DNA from: Bacteroidales bacterium
Lineage (GTDB): Bacteria > Bacteroidota > Bacteroidia > Bacteroidales > P3
Assembly: GCA_017480145.1 (NCBI GenBank)
Contig: JAFVBF010000076.1
Location: 1 to 64,000, forward strand
Direction of reading: 5' to 3'
DNA length: 64,000 nucleotides
Shown in pieces: positions 1 through 8,600 of this stretch (positions within the stretch are counted from its first letter, which is position 1; the number at the start of each line of letters is the position of its first letter). The position numbers and the translations under genes were made by a program. The notes under the pieces are model-generated. The model was not told the origin of the DNA. It searched no databases and was given only the letters and a program-made list of their open reading frames with translations.

Positions 1-237
1 AGCAAGTATGGGCTGACGCGCATCGGCATCTTCGGTTCTGTGGCCCGTGGCGAACAGACTGAGGACAGCGACGTGGACGTGTGCTACGAGGGGCGTGTGC
101 CGACGCTGCTCACGCTCGACCTCATACAGACCGACTTGGAGCGGATGCTGGGCAGTCGTGTGGACTTGGTGCGAGTGCGCGACGGCATGAACAGCCTGCT
201 CAGGGAGCGCATCAGAAAGGAGGCCGTCTATGTTTGA
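1..237 (+). CDS. MntA-type nucleotidyltransferase antitoxin, 5' end outside window
   Basis: The reading frame is open from base 1, so the true start lies outside the window. The visible 78 residues carry the minimal nucleotidyltransferase signature: GS at residues 12-13 of the fragment, then ten residues, then D24-x-D26 (GSX10DXD), with ARG after GS. In the MntA/HepT family this protein AMPylates the partner HepT toxin and neutralises it. It overlaps the HepT-like gene by 8 bp, the usual arrangement of the pair. The family call is firm from motif plus partner; activity is inferred. Confidence 0.85.
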   Translation, partial: SKYGLTRIGIFGSVARGEQTEDSDVDVCYEGRVPTLLTLDLIQTDLERMLGSRVDLVRVRDGMNSLLRERIRKEAVYV

Positions 238-607
238 CCGCGAGATTGTGATAGACAGCCTGCGGAAAATCCGCATTGCCATCGAGACCATTCTGGAACG
301 TGCGGCCGTGGTAAGCGACCCAAACGAACTGCTCACCTCGCCGGGCGGTATGATGCGCCTCGATGCCATCTGCATGAATCTGATTGCGCTGGGTGAAGCA
401 GTGAAAGGGCTCGACAAGCAGACGCACGGTGAACTTCTGCCCCGCTATCCCGAAATCTACTGGAGCGGCGTGATGCGGATGCGCGACAAGATAGCCCACC
501 ACTACTTTGAGATTGACACCGACGTAGTGTTCCGAACCATACAGGAAGACGTGCCGCAAATGAAAGAGGTCATCAACAGAATGATTGCCGACATAGAAGA
601 AATATAA
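230..607 (+). CDS. HepT-like (DUF86) ribonuclease toxin
   Basis: A 125-residue, mostly helical protein of typical HepT length. It contains the HEPN RNase motif RX4HXY as R85, H90 and Y92 in RDKIAHHY. HEPN toxins of this family cleave RNA and are silenced by AMPylation on or near the motif tyrosine by the MntA partner, encoded immediately upstream with an 8-bp overlap. The motif is intact, so the module may be functional. A terminator-like hairpin follows at 672. The pair sits beside decayed genes and next to the island border, a common location for toxin-antitoxin cassettes. Confidence 0.88.
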   Translation: MFDREIVIDSLRKIRIAIETILERAAVVSDPNELLTSPGGMMRLDAICMNLIALGEAVKGLDKQTHGELLPRYPEIYWSGVMRMRDKIAHHYFEIDTDVVFRTIQEDVPQMKEVINRMIADIEEI

Positions 608-671
608 TAATGTAGAACGAAAACAAAATGACAGGATAGACATAGTTCTATTAAAAAACACATTGAAACTA

Positions 672-709
672 GGCTAATTTCGTTAAGAGATTAGCCACGT
701 TTCTTTTTT
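672..709 (+). terminator. Rho-independent terminator candidate after HepT
   Basis: GGCTAAT (672-678) pairs with ATTAGCC (690-696), with a few extra internal pairs, and a T-rich run follows at 701-709. It would end the toxin-antitoxin transcript. Confidence 0.55.
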
Positions 710-724
710 CTCGCCGATTATTCG

Positions 725-732
725 TAATTTCG
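725..732 (+). promoter_or_regulatory. Imperfect Bacteroidota -7 element upstream of the MmcQ-like gene
   Basis: TAATTTCG differs from the consensus TAnnTTTG at one base. It lies about 36 bp before the ancestral ATG at 768 and just after the preceding terminator. The mismatch may weaken it, in keeping with the broken gene downstream. Inference only. Confidence 0.3.
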
Positions 733-767
733 CAGCCGATTAGTGAAACAGATAAATCGGAATTTAC

Positions 768-1142
768 ATGAATGTAGAAGAATTCCGAGATTAATGCCTG
801 TCGCTGCCGGGCGTGACCGAAAAGATGCCGTTCCCCACCGTGAACGACCCCTATAGCCGTGATGTGCTTTGTTTCTATGCAGGCTCCAAGTGGTTCTGCT
901 ATGTGAACATCGAGGTCTTTGACCGCTGCTGCCTGAAGTCAACGCCTGAGGATGCCGAGGAACTGCGTGCCCGCTACGACGGCATCCGTCCTGCATGGCA
1001 CATGAACAAGCGCATGTGGAACGATGTCTATTTCAATCAGGACGTGCCCGACGACGTTATTTTTGGCCTCGTCCGCAACTCCTACGACCTCATCGTGGCG
1101 AAACTGACGAAACGGGAGCGGGAAAAACTGCTTCACCCATAA
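768..1142 (+). pseudogene. MmcQ/YjbR family protein with in-frame stop at codon 9
   Basis: Reading from the ATG at 768 gives MNVEEFRD, a TAA stop at 792-794, then CLSLPGVTEKMPFPTV and an open frame to 1142. The N-terminus of this family (DUF419, small double-wing DNA-binding fold) usually reads like MNxEExRxYCLSLPGVTEKMPF, so the stop replaces the expected tyrosine codon (TAT or TAC to TAA). The rest is intact, including late family features such as the WNDV segment. A shortened product could start at GTG 813 but would lack the first helix. Most likely a recent nonsense pseudogene; a sequencing error is the alternative. Confidence 0.75.
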
Positions 1143-1149
1143 TATTTTT

Positions 1150-1551
1150 ATGCAGATACCCACCAACCACATCACCGACTACGCCGAGGGCGGCATCAGC
1201 CTGAAGAGCCTGACGATGGGCGGAAAGGCAAGCAGTCTCACGGGGCTGCATCGCGATGATTACTACCTTTTCTGTCTGCTCACACGTGGCGAACTACGTC
1301 TCTGCGTGGACTTCAGCGAACAAGTCGTCCATGCCCACGAAATAGGCTGCATACTGCCGGGGCAGGTACATCAGTTCGTCGATGCCCGCGACACGGAGGG
1401 CTGGCTGCTGTGTGTTGACGGCGTACACATCGGCGAGGCCAACCGACAGACGATGCAGCGGTTTGCATTCTCTCGGCGGGTACTGCCCGCCCTTACGGCA
1501 TCATATATATATAGATGGACGGCATTTATCCTCCAATTCGTCATAAAGTGA
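1150..1551 (+). pseudogene. Truncated AraC-family regulator (N-terminal cupin only)
   Basis: The ORF begins 8 bp after the MmcQ-like gene. Residues from about 35 to 110 resemble the AraC-type ligand-binding cupin of Bacteroidales regulators: HRDDYYLF near 35, a PGQVHQF motif near 73 and a GWLLCVD strand. A full regulator is about 290 residues with two C-terminal helix-turn-helix motifs. Here the frame ends at 133, and the last 15-20 residues are antisense to the opposing small ORF at 1501-1644. The gene appears to have lost its DNA-binding half at a rearrangement near 1480-1503. Confidence 0.65.
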
Positions 1552-1644
1552 ATTATATTCTTTCTCATTCTGCCGATTGTCGGAGGCAAATAGGCCACCA
1601 AAGGCTGGCATAGTGTCAAAATGAATGTCTTCTTGCTCCTGCAT
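1501..1644 (-). pseudogene. 47-residue ORF at the end of the island operon, probably a truncated ninth gene
   Basis: A minus-strand ATG at 1644 opens 32 bp after the protease gene and reads 47 codons to a TGA at 1501. The peptide is acidic and soluble-looking (begins MQEQEDIHFDTMPAFGG, later a YNSLYDELEDK segment). Its last residues fall in an AT repeat where the opposing AraC-like frame is also cut. It therefore looks like the start of a longer protein belonging to the operon and severed at the island border. It could also be a complete small protein. I do not recognise the family. Confidence 0.4.
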
Positions 1645-1675
1645 ATTGCTCTATTAAGTATCTGGAATGATGATA

Positions 1676-2464
1676 TTATATGCTCATTTGAATTTTAGCG
1701 GACAGCAATAACTTGATATAGGGTTTCACCGCATCAATACTCCAGGCATAATTAAGGTTGGCCTGTGAGCCGTCGGCAAACGAGCCAGAGGTAATGCCCA
1801 CGACCTCGCCATATTCATTGATGAGGGCACCGCCACTGCTACCATGATCGATGAGAGCACTAACCTGCATAAGGTAATCGGCTCGCCACTGGGAAACCTC
1901 ACCTGAGGAGAATGTGTTTTCAAGACCACGCGGGCTTCCGATGGCATAGACCTTCTCACCGATTTTCGGTTTGTCAGTGGCTATAGGAATATAGTTGGTA
2001 TTCTCACAATCCACTCGGAAAAGGATAAAGTCTTCGTCTTCACTCCTTGCAATAACCTCAGTAACTTTGTATGCTACGTCGCTGTCAACTAATTTAATCT
2101 GCTCTAAGCCTATACCCGTACCTTTGAACACATGATAATTGCTCACTGCAAGGCCATCGTTGTCAATAAAGAACCCAGAGCCTTGGTAAGCATTTAAACC
2201 ATCGGATGTAAATACCATGAACACTGCACTTCCGTATCGATCGAAAATTTGAGACCCCTCCAATTTGTCACTGGATCTTTTATTGACAATCTTACTCTTT
2301 CGAGAAGAGGCACGTGCTGACTTTCCATTAGGACGGTCGACCATGGCGGTACCAGGTCGCTCCCAGTCTCGCCGATGTCCCGATTTATGTGCGCACTGGA
2401 CCATTAGGAATGTTGCCAAGCAGAGCAGAATAGCAACATATTTAGATGATCTTTTTTTCTGCAT
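1676..2464 (-). CDS. Trypsin-like serine protease lipoprotein, last intact gene of the operon
   Basis: I chose the ATG at 2464 (MQKK), giving 262 residues with a basic start, a hydrophobic stretch and a possible lipobox Cys at 24 (preceded by Gln, atypical). After a basic linker comes a trypsin_2-type domain with an intact triad: H111 in SNYHVF, D145 in EDFILF, and S210 in GSSGGA. This is the HtrA/DegP-type chymotrypsin fold but without a PDZ domain. It overlaps the OmpA-like gene by 23 bp, so it is translated with the operon. It probably acts outside the cytoplasmic membrane, as an effector or to mature a partner; the substrate is unknown. Confidence 0.85.
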   Translation of the reverse strand: MQKKRSSKYVAILLCLATFLMVQCAHKSGHRRDWERPGTAMVDRPNGKSARASSRKSKIVNKRSSDKLEGSQIFDRYGSAVFMVFTSDGLNAYQGSGFFIDNDGLAVSNYHVFKGTGIGLEQIKLVDSDVAYKVTEVIARSEDEDFILFRVDCENTNYIPIATDKPKIGEKVYAIGSPRGLENTFSSGEVSQWRADYLMQVSALIDHGSSGGALINEYGEVVGITSGSFADGSQANLNYAWSIDAVKPYIKLLLSAKIQMSI

Positions 2465-3137
2465 TCTCAGTATCATCAATAATGTTTTTCGGAATAATAT
2501 GTATAACAAAACGTTGGTTGTATTTTTCTTTTATTCCTCGCTCTCGCATCAGAGTTCCATCCAACTGTTTGAAACGATTGGTGTTTTCTCCGCCTGTGTA
2601 GCCAAAATTATATCTACCATCACCACTTCCTGCTATCTGAATTTCACAGTTAGCCCCAAAATCAATATGACAAATATCTTTCCAGAACTTCATCAATGTA
2701 AGGGCACGCTGAAAACTCCAATCGTAGTTTGCATCGGTCAGCATCGTAGAATTTCGAGAAGCCTGACCTTCGATAATGAGCAAGTACTGGTTTCCATCAT
2801 TCCTGTCAAAAAAATCTTTTATTTCAGTTCCAGCCTGATGGAGACGTGCTGTATCAGCATGTAGATCAGTCAACTTATATTTAGTGGCTTCAAAGAAGCA
2901 ATTTACGTTAAGTACATATTTTTTATACTCTGCCCTATAAGCGAAGTTCTTTGATTCACCCAACTCCCGGGTTGATGCTTCTACCTTCCTTATCTCTTCA
3001 AGTTGTTTCTCTGTTGCCTCCATGCGTTTGTGCAGAAGGACAATAACGAGAACGAAGAGAGTAAGCATGATGAAGAATAGGCTTGTCATCAAGTCCGAGT
3101 AACTGGTCCAGAAAAATGATTCTTTCTTCTCTGCCAT
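2442..3137 (-). CDS. MotB/ZorB-like ion-channel stator subunit with OmpA-like domain
   Basis: 231 residues. The N-terminus has the MotB/ExbD/ZorB pattern: a short cytoplasmic start, SYSDLMTSLFF with D15 at the membrane entry (the ion-carrying Asp of the family), and a single helix at about 15-36. A coiled linker (about 37-75) leads to an OmpA-like domain at about 105-215 with IIEGQASR, the RALTLMKFW helix and an N-x-R-F-VIHI ending, matching the peptidoglycan-binding family. It directly follows the MotA-like gene (24-bp gap), the standard stator pair. Likely role: couples ion flow to movement and anchors the complex to the cell wall. Confidence 0.82.
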   Translation of the reverse strand: MAEKKESFFWTSYSDLMTSLFFIMLTLFVLVIVLLHKRMEATEKQLEEIRKVEASTRELGESKNFAYRAEYKKYVLNVNCFFEATKYKLTDLHADTARLHQAGTEIKDFFDRNDGNQYLLIIEGQASRNSTMLTDANYDWSFQRALTLMKFWKDICHIDFGANCEIQIAGSGDGRYNFGYTGGENTNRFKQLDGTLMRERGIKEKYNQRFVIHIIPKNIIDDTENAEKKII

Positions 3138-3161
3138 ACCTTCTTTTTCAGGACTTAATTG

Positions 3162-4796
3162 TTAGAAATTTGGGGAGGGGTCAGTGGTACTGGAGCTGTT
3201 GTGGACAGGCTGTTGGACAAGGTTCTTCAGCACACTATCATTCATTTGTTCCACCACCAAAGTGGAATCCACCCTCTCTGAGACATTGCCAACAGCACCT
3301 CCTAAAGGCGTATTGTTAGAAGAAAACCAAATATTGTAGACTGTGTTTGAAATACATGCTATAGCCATAAGAATCACAGATACCACAATCGTCCACTTCA
3401 ACCATTCTGGCATCATGGGAGGAACCAAATAAGGCGAGGCCCCTCCTCTTGAGGATACCGTAGTAAGTTCTTTTGCAGTACGTGTCATCGTTCCGCTCAC
3501 CTGTGAAGCAAGTGAATTGTTAGAACGTTCCATACGGTCAATCAATTTGTCTAATTTTCCTGGTATTCCCGCAATTTCTGCCAGTTGCTTTTGCAGCAGA
3601 GGAATTTGGTTAAGTTCCGCCCCAAATTGTGCCCTAAGTTCACCATTCAATCTTTCAAAAGATTCTCTCTCGTCTGCTATGATTCTTTTAAATTCTGCTG
3701 CTTGTTGAACAAGTGTAGAATTAAGTTCGCTTGTATTCGAGCTTGCCGTTTCTTTTAGAGTCCTTAATGCATTTCGCAATGCCACGTCAACATCAGCCGA
3801 GTCTTTAGCGATTTCCGCTTTGTGACGCATAAAGAACTGTTGAATTTCCTCTAATACATGTAATCGATTTTTTTCTTGCTCAAATTGAGTAGTGAAGGTA
3901 TGAATGGCATCGGTGTAGCCGTGAATGCCATCCAGATATTCATTAAACTGTTCGAGTTTATCGGTACATTCCTTTAACTCTTCAAGTACACGAACATTGG
4001 CCTTTGCCATTTTCATCACATCCATATCGTGTACGGCTTTGATAATATCACCCTGAATGCGATATGATTCATTCACTTCGCGCAGTGCACCACGGAGTGA
4101 GGTGGTGTTTTCAGCAAAAGTATTATTAAACTTGTTGAGGTTCTTCACGAGGCGATTAAGCGCATCAGAAGTATCAGAGGGAAGTTCTGGAAGTAACCTG
4201 GCCTGAAGCCATGCAAGGAAAGTATTCTTGCCAGATTCACCTTGGAGTTTATACCGTTTAAACAAAAGAGAAGCAATCGTGGTGAGCAAGATACCCATAA
4301 TACTGGCAAGCATTGCCCACGCCACACCTGACAAGAGATCGTTTACTCCTTCTGCAGCGATGCCAAAGTTTCCTGATCCTGAAGACAAAAGCGCAGTAAT
4401 ACTTCCTGTAGTAAGTAGAGAACTAAGACCGACTATTACGCCAGCCATAGTTCCTGCAAGACCACAATACAACGGTGTCGGGGTCAGTGTGTTGATGTCA
4501 TTTTCAACAGAATCGCAGTGTCGGTCAACGGCATCTTTCAGAAGCGAAAAGTCAATAACAGAACCCGAGTTGTTTTCAAGATACTTGTTGATGGAATCTT
4601 TAATCGACTCGAACACATTATTGCCTTGTCCATAAATACCCGAAACAAAATTCGTCTCAGGGTTATGGGCGATTTGCCAGGAACTTACTTCGGAAAAAAT
4701 CTTTTTGTACTCTATCATTCGAAGCACATTCTTCACAAAGAAGAATATCTGTAGTGCGATTATTAGCGCGACTATGCAAGGGACTAATAGTGACAT
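3162..4796 (-). CDS. MotA/TolQ/ZorA-like channel protein with long cytoplasmic coiled tail
   Basis: 544 residues. Membrane helices are visible at about 3-24, 108-130 (Gly-rich, LYCGLAGTMAGVIVGL) and 154-180, the MotA/TolQ/ExbB core. A long charged helical region at about 190-450 follows, then another helix at about 463-485 and a Ser/Thr/Asn-rich tail of about 58 residues. Ordinary ExbB/TolQ proteins are about 230 residues; the long tail resembles ZorA of Zorya defence systems. The extra C-terminal membrane helix is unusual. The tail could signal to the cytoplasmic tubulin-like and actin-like partners. Paired with the OmpA-like gene downstream and 1 bp from the lipoprotein gene upstream. Confidence 0.8.
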   Translation of the reverse strand: MSLLVPCIVALIIALQIFFFVKNVLRMIEYKKIFSEVSSWQIAHNPETNFVSGIYGQGNNVFESIKDSINKYLENNSGSVIDFSLLKDAVDRHCDSVENDINTLTPTPLYCGLAGTMAGVIVGLSSLLTTGSITALLSSGSGNFGIAAEGVNDLLSGVAWAMLASIMGILLTTIASLLFKRYKLQGESGKNTFLAWLQARLLPELPSDTSDALNRLVKNLNKFNNTFAENTTSLRGALREVNESYRIQGDIIKAVHDMDVMKMAKANVRVLEELKECTDKLEQFNEYLDGIHGYTDAIHTFTTQFEQEKNRLHVLEEIQQFFMRHKAEIAKDSADVDVALRNALRTLKETASSNTSELNSTLVQQAAEFKRIIADERESFERLNGELRAQFGAELNQIPLLQKQLAEIAGIPGKLDKLIDRMERSNNSLASQVSGTMTRTAKELTTVSSRGGASPYLVPPMMPEWLKWTIVVSVILMAIACISNTVYNIWFSSNNTPLGGAVGNVSERVDSTLVVEQMNDSVLKNLVQQPVHNSSSTTDPSPNF

Positions 4797-4797
4797 T

Positions 4798-5616
4798 TTA
4801 CTTTTTCAATATAATTTTAAGAGGTTTTGTGACTTCCCACGTATCTTTGCTAATCTTCACACAAACACCTTCCTCTTCAAGCTGGAAACCTGATGCATCT
4901 TTTATGGAAGCACCTTTATATTCTACCTTTTTCTGCCAATCATTGCGCGACTTAATTTTGTCTAAAGATATAATATCGAATTTTCCTTCAGATTCACTGG
5001 TGAAGGTAATTTTGAATACGCAAAAGTCTTGATTAGAATCATAAATAGTCGTAAAAAAATTATCCGAATCAACTTTTGCATATCCGACTTTTGGATAGAC
5101 AGGTGCTCCTACAGATGGGGGCGTTTCTTGGCGAGATGGCACTGATTGTGTTACAGGATTATTTATTTTATGGATTTCTTCGGTGACTTTCTTCATTTCG
5201 CTTTCCAAGTTGCGTAAACGAGTATCGAACTTAGACATATCGAAAGAACCTGAATGTGATACTCTATTACCATGTTGTGAAGATAATGAATCGCCCCTGT
5301 CTTTTTTTATCACTTTAGGTTTAAAACGAGATATGAAAAAGACAATCAAACCCAAAACAGAAGCCCCAATAAAAATGTATGCCCACGCACTTGGGGAACT
5401 CTCCAAATCTGCAACTTTTTTTTTCAAATCTGCAATTTCAGCCTTGGATGAGTTTATCTCTGCTACAAGTGTATCAACTTTTTTCGAAAGTTCTGACATC
5501 GGAGCCTTCTGCTCCACATTTTTTTGTTTTTCTATTGAAGATTCATCCTTCTTGCAGGAACTACAAGAAGATAAGACTAAAATGGCAGCGAATACGATGA
5601 GACAATATCTTTTCAT
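4798..5616 (-). CDS. Lipoprotein with coiled coil and a second membrane helix, operon subunit
   Basis: 272 residues, family not recognised. It begins with a lipoprotein signal (lipobox ending in C18, VLSSC), then a Lys/Glu-rich coiled coil (about 40-73), a clear membrane helix at about 77-98, a second coiled segment (about 125-150), a Pro-rich linker and a beta-rich C-terminal domain (about 175-272). A lipid anchor plus a membrane span is odd: it would tether the first 60 residues outside the inner membrane while the C-terminal domain lies in the cytoplasm. Only 4 bp separate it from the actin-like gene upstream and 1 bp from the MotA-like gene downstream, suggesting a link between ATPase and channel. 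Confidence 0.7.
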   Translation of the reverse strand: MKRYCLIVFAAILVLSSCSSCKKDESSIEKQKNVEQKAPMSELSKKVDTLVAEINSSKAEIADLKKKVADLESSPSAWAYIFIGASVLGLIVFFISRFKPKVIKKDRGDSLSSQHGNRVSHSGSFDMSKFDTRLRNLESEMKKVTEEIHKINNPVTQSVPSRQETPPSVGAPVYPKVGYAKVDSDNFFTTIYDSNQDFCVFKITFTSESEGKFDIISLDKIKSRNDWQKKVEYKGASIKDASGFQLEEEGVCVKISKDTWEVTKPLKIILKK

Positions 5617-5620
5617 ATGC

Positions 5621-8600
5621 TTAATTATCTAAGAAATACTCCTGTATTTTGCTTGAAAGAGACTGAAGGCCCCCCTTTATGGGGTAAAACGTAATTGCGT
5701 CCTCAATAAGATTGTCCTTATTACCAGACTCTTTAACAGAGAGTTCAATACCTTTATCAAGGTAAGTTTCCAAGTCCTTTGTGCATTCTTCTTTAGCAAT
5801 CTGCAAAGTGTCATTATCGACGCCGAAGTTATTGTCTAAGTTGAATGCAGACGGCATTTCTATAAGAGCAAATCTAAAGAAGTCTTCAACAGACTTTACG
5901 ATATCTGCTTTATGAGCATCAGAAATGGAAGCGTAAGTGTCATTAGCCCCAACCAACTTGCCAGACGAGTCACGGAGGACCAACGTTTCCGGACTTTCAT
6001 CGTCAGCTTCTGCCGCAATTAAGCCACCCTTGCAAGTTGATTCCTTTGGATTGGATCCTTGCTCCAATCCAAGTAAATCAAGAGCAGAGCCATAGTCTGA
6101 TTCCAAAACTTTCTCGAAGATGATTTTGGTGTATTTGCCAAGAATTTTCGAGTCTGATGAAATGATGCTAATTATCTTGCTACCATTACCGCTAAATGCT
6201 ATATGACGAGGAGCCTTCAATCCTTTTGCCTTTACAATTTGAGCAATGTGATAAATGATGGCAGTATAGAAAATAATAAACACCAACTTAAACTTCGTGT
6301 CGTTTTGAAGTATCTTGTTGAAATCAATATTATTTCTAGCAAGTTCTTTGGTTTCCGAATTGTCTTTCAGGGAGAAAAGGAACGATGCCATATTCGCAGG
6401 ATGCCCAAGATTGCTATTAAAGATATTAACAAGTTCAATAAGTTCTGGCTTCGACTGAAGAAGACTAAGGATATCATTTTTGAACCAGTCAACAATCCCA
6501 TTATTAGGATTGATATCTGAGAAGGAGTCCTCAAAGAGAGAATTTACAGCAAACTTAAATGAAGTAATATACTCTACTTTGCCGTTTGTAGAGAAGGCAA
6601 TATCGGTAGTACCGCCACCAATATCCACATTAACAAGATTCGTTGCCGTAGCATATCTGCGGAAATAGAATTGTATTGGAGCAACTGACTCAGAAATATT
6701 TTTTGTTGAGCCATCACGATTAAACAGTTCCGAGTATAAGTCGTTCCATGCCATTCGAAGTTGAGACAGGCGACGTGGTGACATACTGTTCGGATAAAAC
6801 CACGTAACTTTCGTCCGAGCAAGGTTCCCGTTATTTGCAATGACCTTGTTGCGGATAATCATCATGATATTACGAATGTATGCTTGCATCGCAGACTGTG
6901 CGTTCGGCTTACTGCTCCATTTGATATTTACAATATGTTCCGCATTGTATGCGATGCCTATTCTTTTATTGTAGGTAATATCGAAGTTCATCAAGCCGAA
7001 TGGCCTTAACCGCTCTGTCCAATCAGTAGATTTTGCATAAGACAAAGCGGTTCTTGTCGGGAAAGAGAAATCTGAATCTCCTCCTACCACAGCAGGGATG
7101 AAATCACGAACCATCAAATCGTTTTCATCAATTAAGTCTAAAGGAATGAGTTTCCCTTGAATTTCACGATAGGACTGTACAAAGAAAGTACTGAGGATTG
7201 CTTCCGAATCTTTGTAGTTGAAAGCGTCAGAACTATTGTTGTCAGACTTCTTAAACTCAATATGTGTGTTTGAAGTTCCCATGTCAACAGCAAATTCATA
7301 ATCTTCCAAACTCTGATGAACAAGGAAATTGGGAATAATGACGTTGCTCGCTCCACTTTTGTTTGAAACACTAATAAAGTCAAAATTGCTGTATCGGATG
7401 GTGTATGTCTCTGCTTTGAAGTCAAACAAGCCCCTCTCTTTATTTCGGCAATCAACAGGAATATCGCGTATTATTTCACCTTCACGATAAAAATCAAAAC
7501 GGAACTGGTTAGAGAAGGTACTAACACAGGAAACTGTATATATGGCATCCTCTTCATTTTGGAATTTCATACTAGGCATTACCAAGCCTGTGAAATCAAA
7601 AGATGTCATTCCACCAGAATTCTGTGTTTCAGAAACGTCAGGCTGACGCTGTGCGTAGTAGATTCGTTGGTACTCAATGTAGTCAATATTCCCATTGCCT
7701 GTGATAGGTATTCGAATTACAACATTGACAGACCCGCCAGCGATGGTTTCCATCTCAAATGCAGATTTTCCATCGGGCATGGTGGAATTAAGTGTTTCTA
7801 CAGAAAAAAAATTGAAGTAGAGCGGCTTAATTGGAAGAAGGAACGATGCCTTCTGTTCTACGTCCTTGATATTGCCATCAAAGAAATACTTCTTGTTCAA
7901 AGTGTGAGGCACTTTTACAATCGTATCTTCAAGGAAGTCGCTGATAGTCAGATATGCAAAAATTGAACCTTCATAAGGAAGAATTCGGCGCTCAATGTCT
8001 GCAACATTCGGCTTGTAGGGTGCTTTGTTAGTGTTGCCCCAGGTCCCATTCGCATACAGAAGCCCAGCGTATTTGTTCCCTGCTTCAACAGGAAGAACCA
8101 GTGGCCTCACACCTGTCACCGTACGTTCAGGTTGTATTGTAAACTCATTCTTAATATAGCCGTTGGATTTCTTCTTAAACAAAACCGTTCCCAGCACCTC
8201 AACCCGGTTACTCTGTTGATGAGACTGCACATCAATCAGAGAGAAGTCCTTAGCGGATGCTGGCGTAATCTCATTCAACTTGTTCTTGACAAGTTGATCC
8301 GTAATTGCTTTAAATGTCAAGTTCAGATAATTTTCAATCTCCGGGAAAAGATTAGAAAAATCGGGCATCGTCTTGCGAAGTGTCCACCAGGCTTTAATGT
8401 AGTCAAAATCTCTTTTGAAGAGAGGGGCATAATCGCCATCAAATGGGCGGTCGTTGTTTGCAAAAAAAATGTCTTGTATATATTCAAGACTGTTAGCCCC
8501 GCTGAAGAAAATCGTAGCTGGTGAAGTGGCACCAATAACATTTAATTCATCCGGTCCATTTGTATAGTTCAACAAATAGATATTCTTCAGTTGGTCGAAG

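Noticed and set aside
2265..2864. 199-codon plus-strand frame across the protease and OmpA-like genes
   Set aside because: Runs through two well-supported genes on the other strand; sequence is low-complexity Ser/Leu/Phe.
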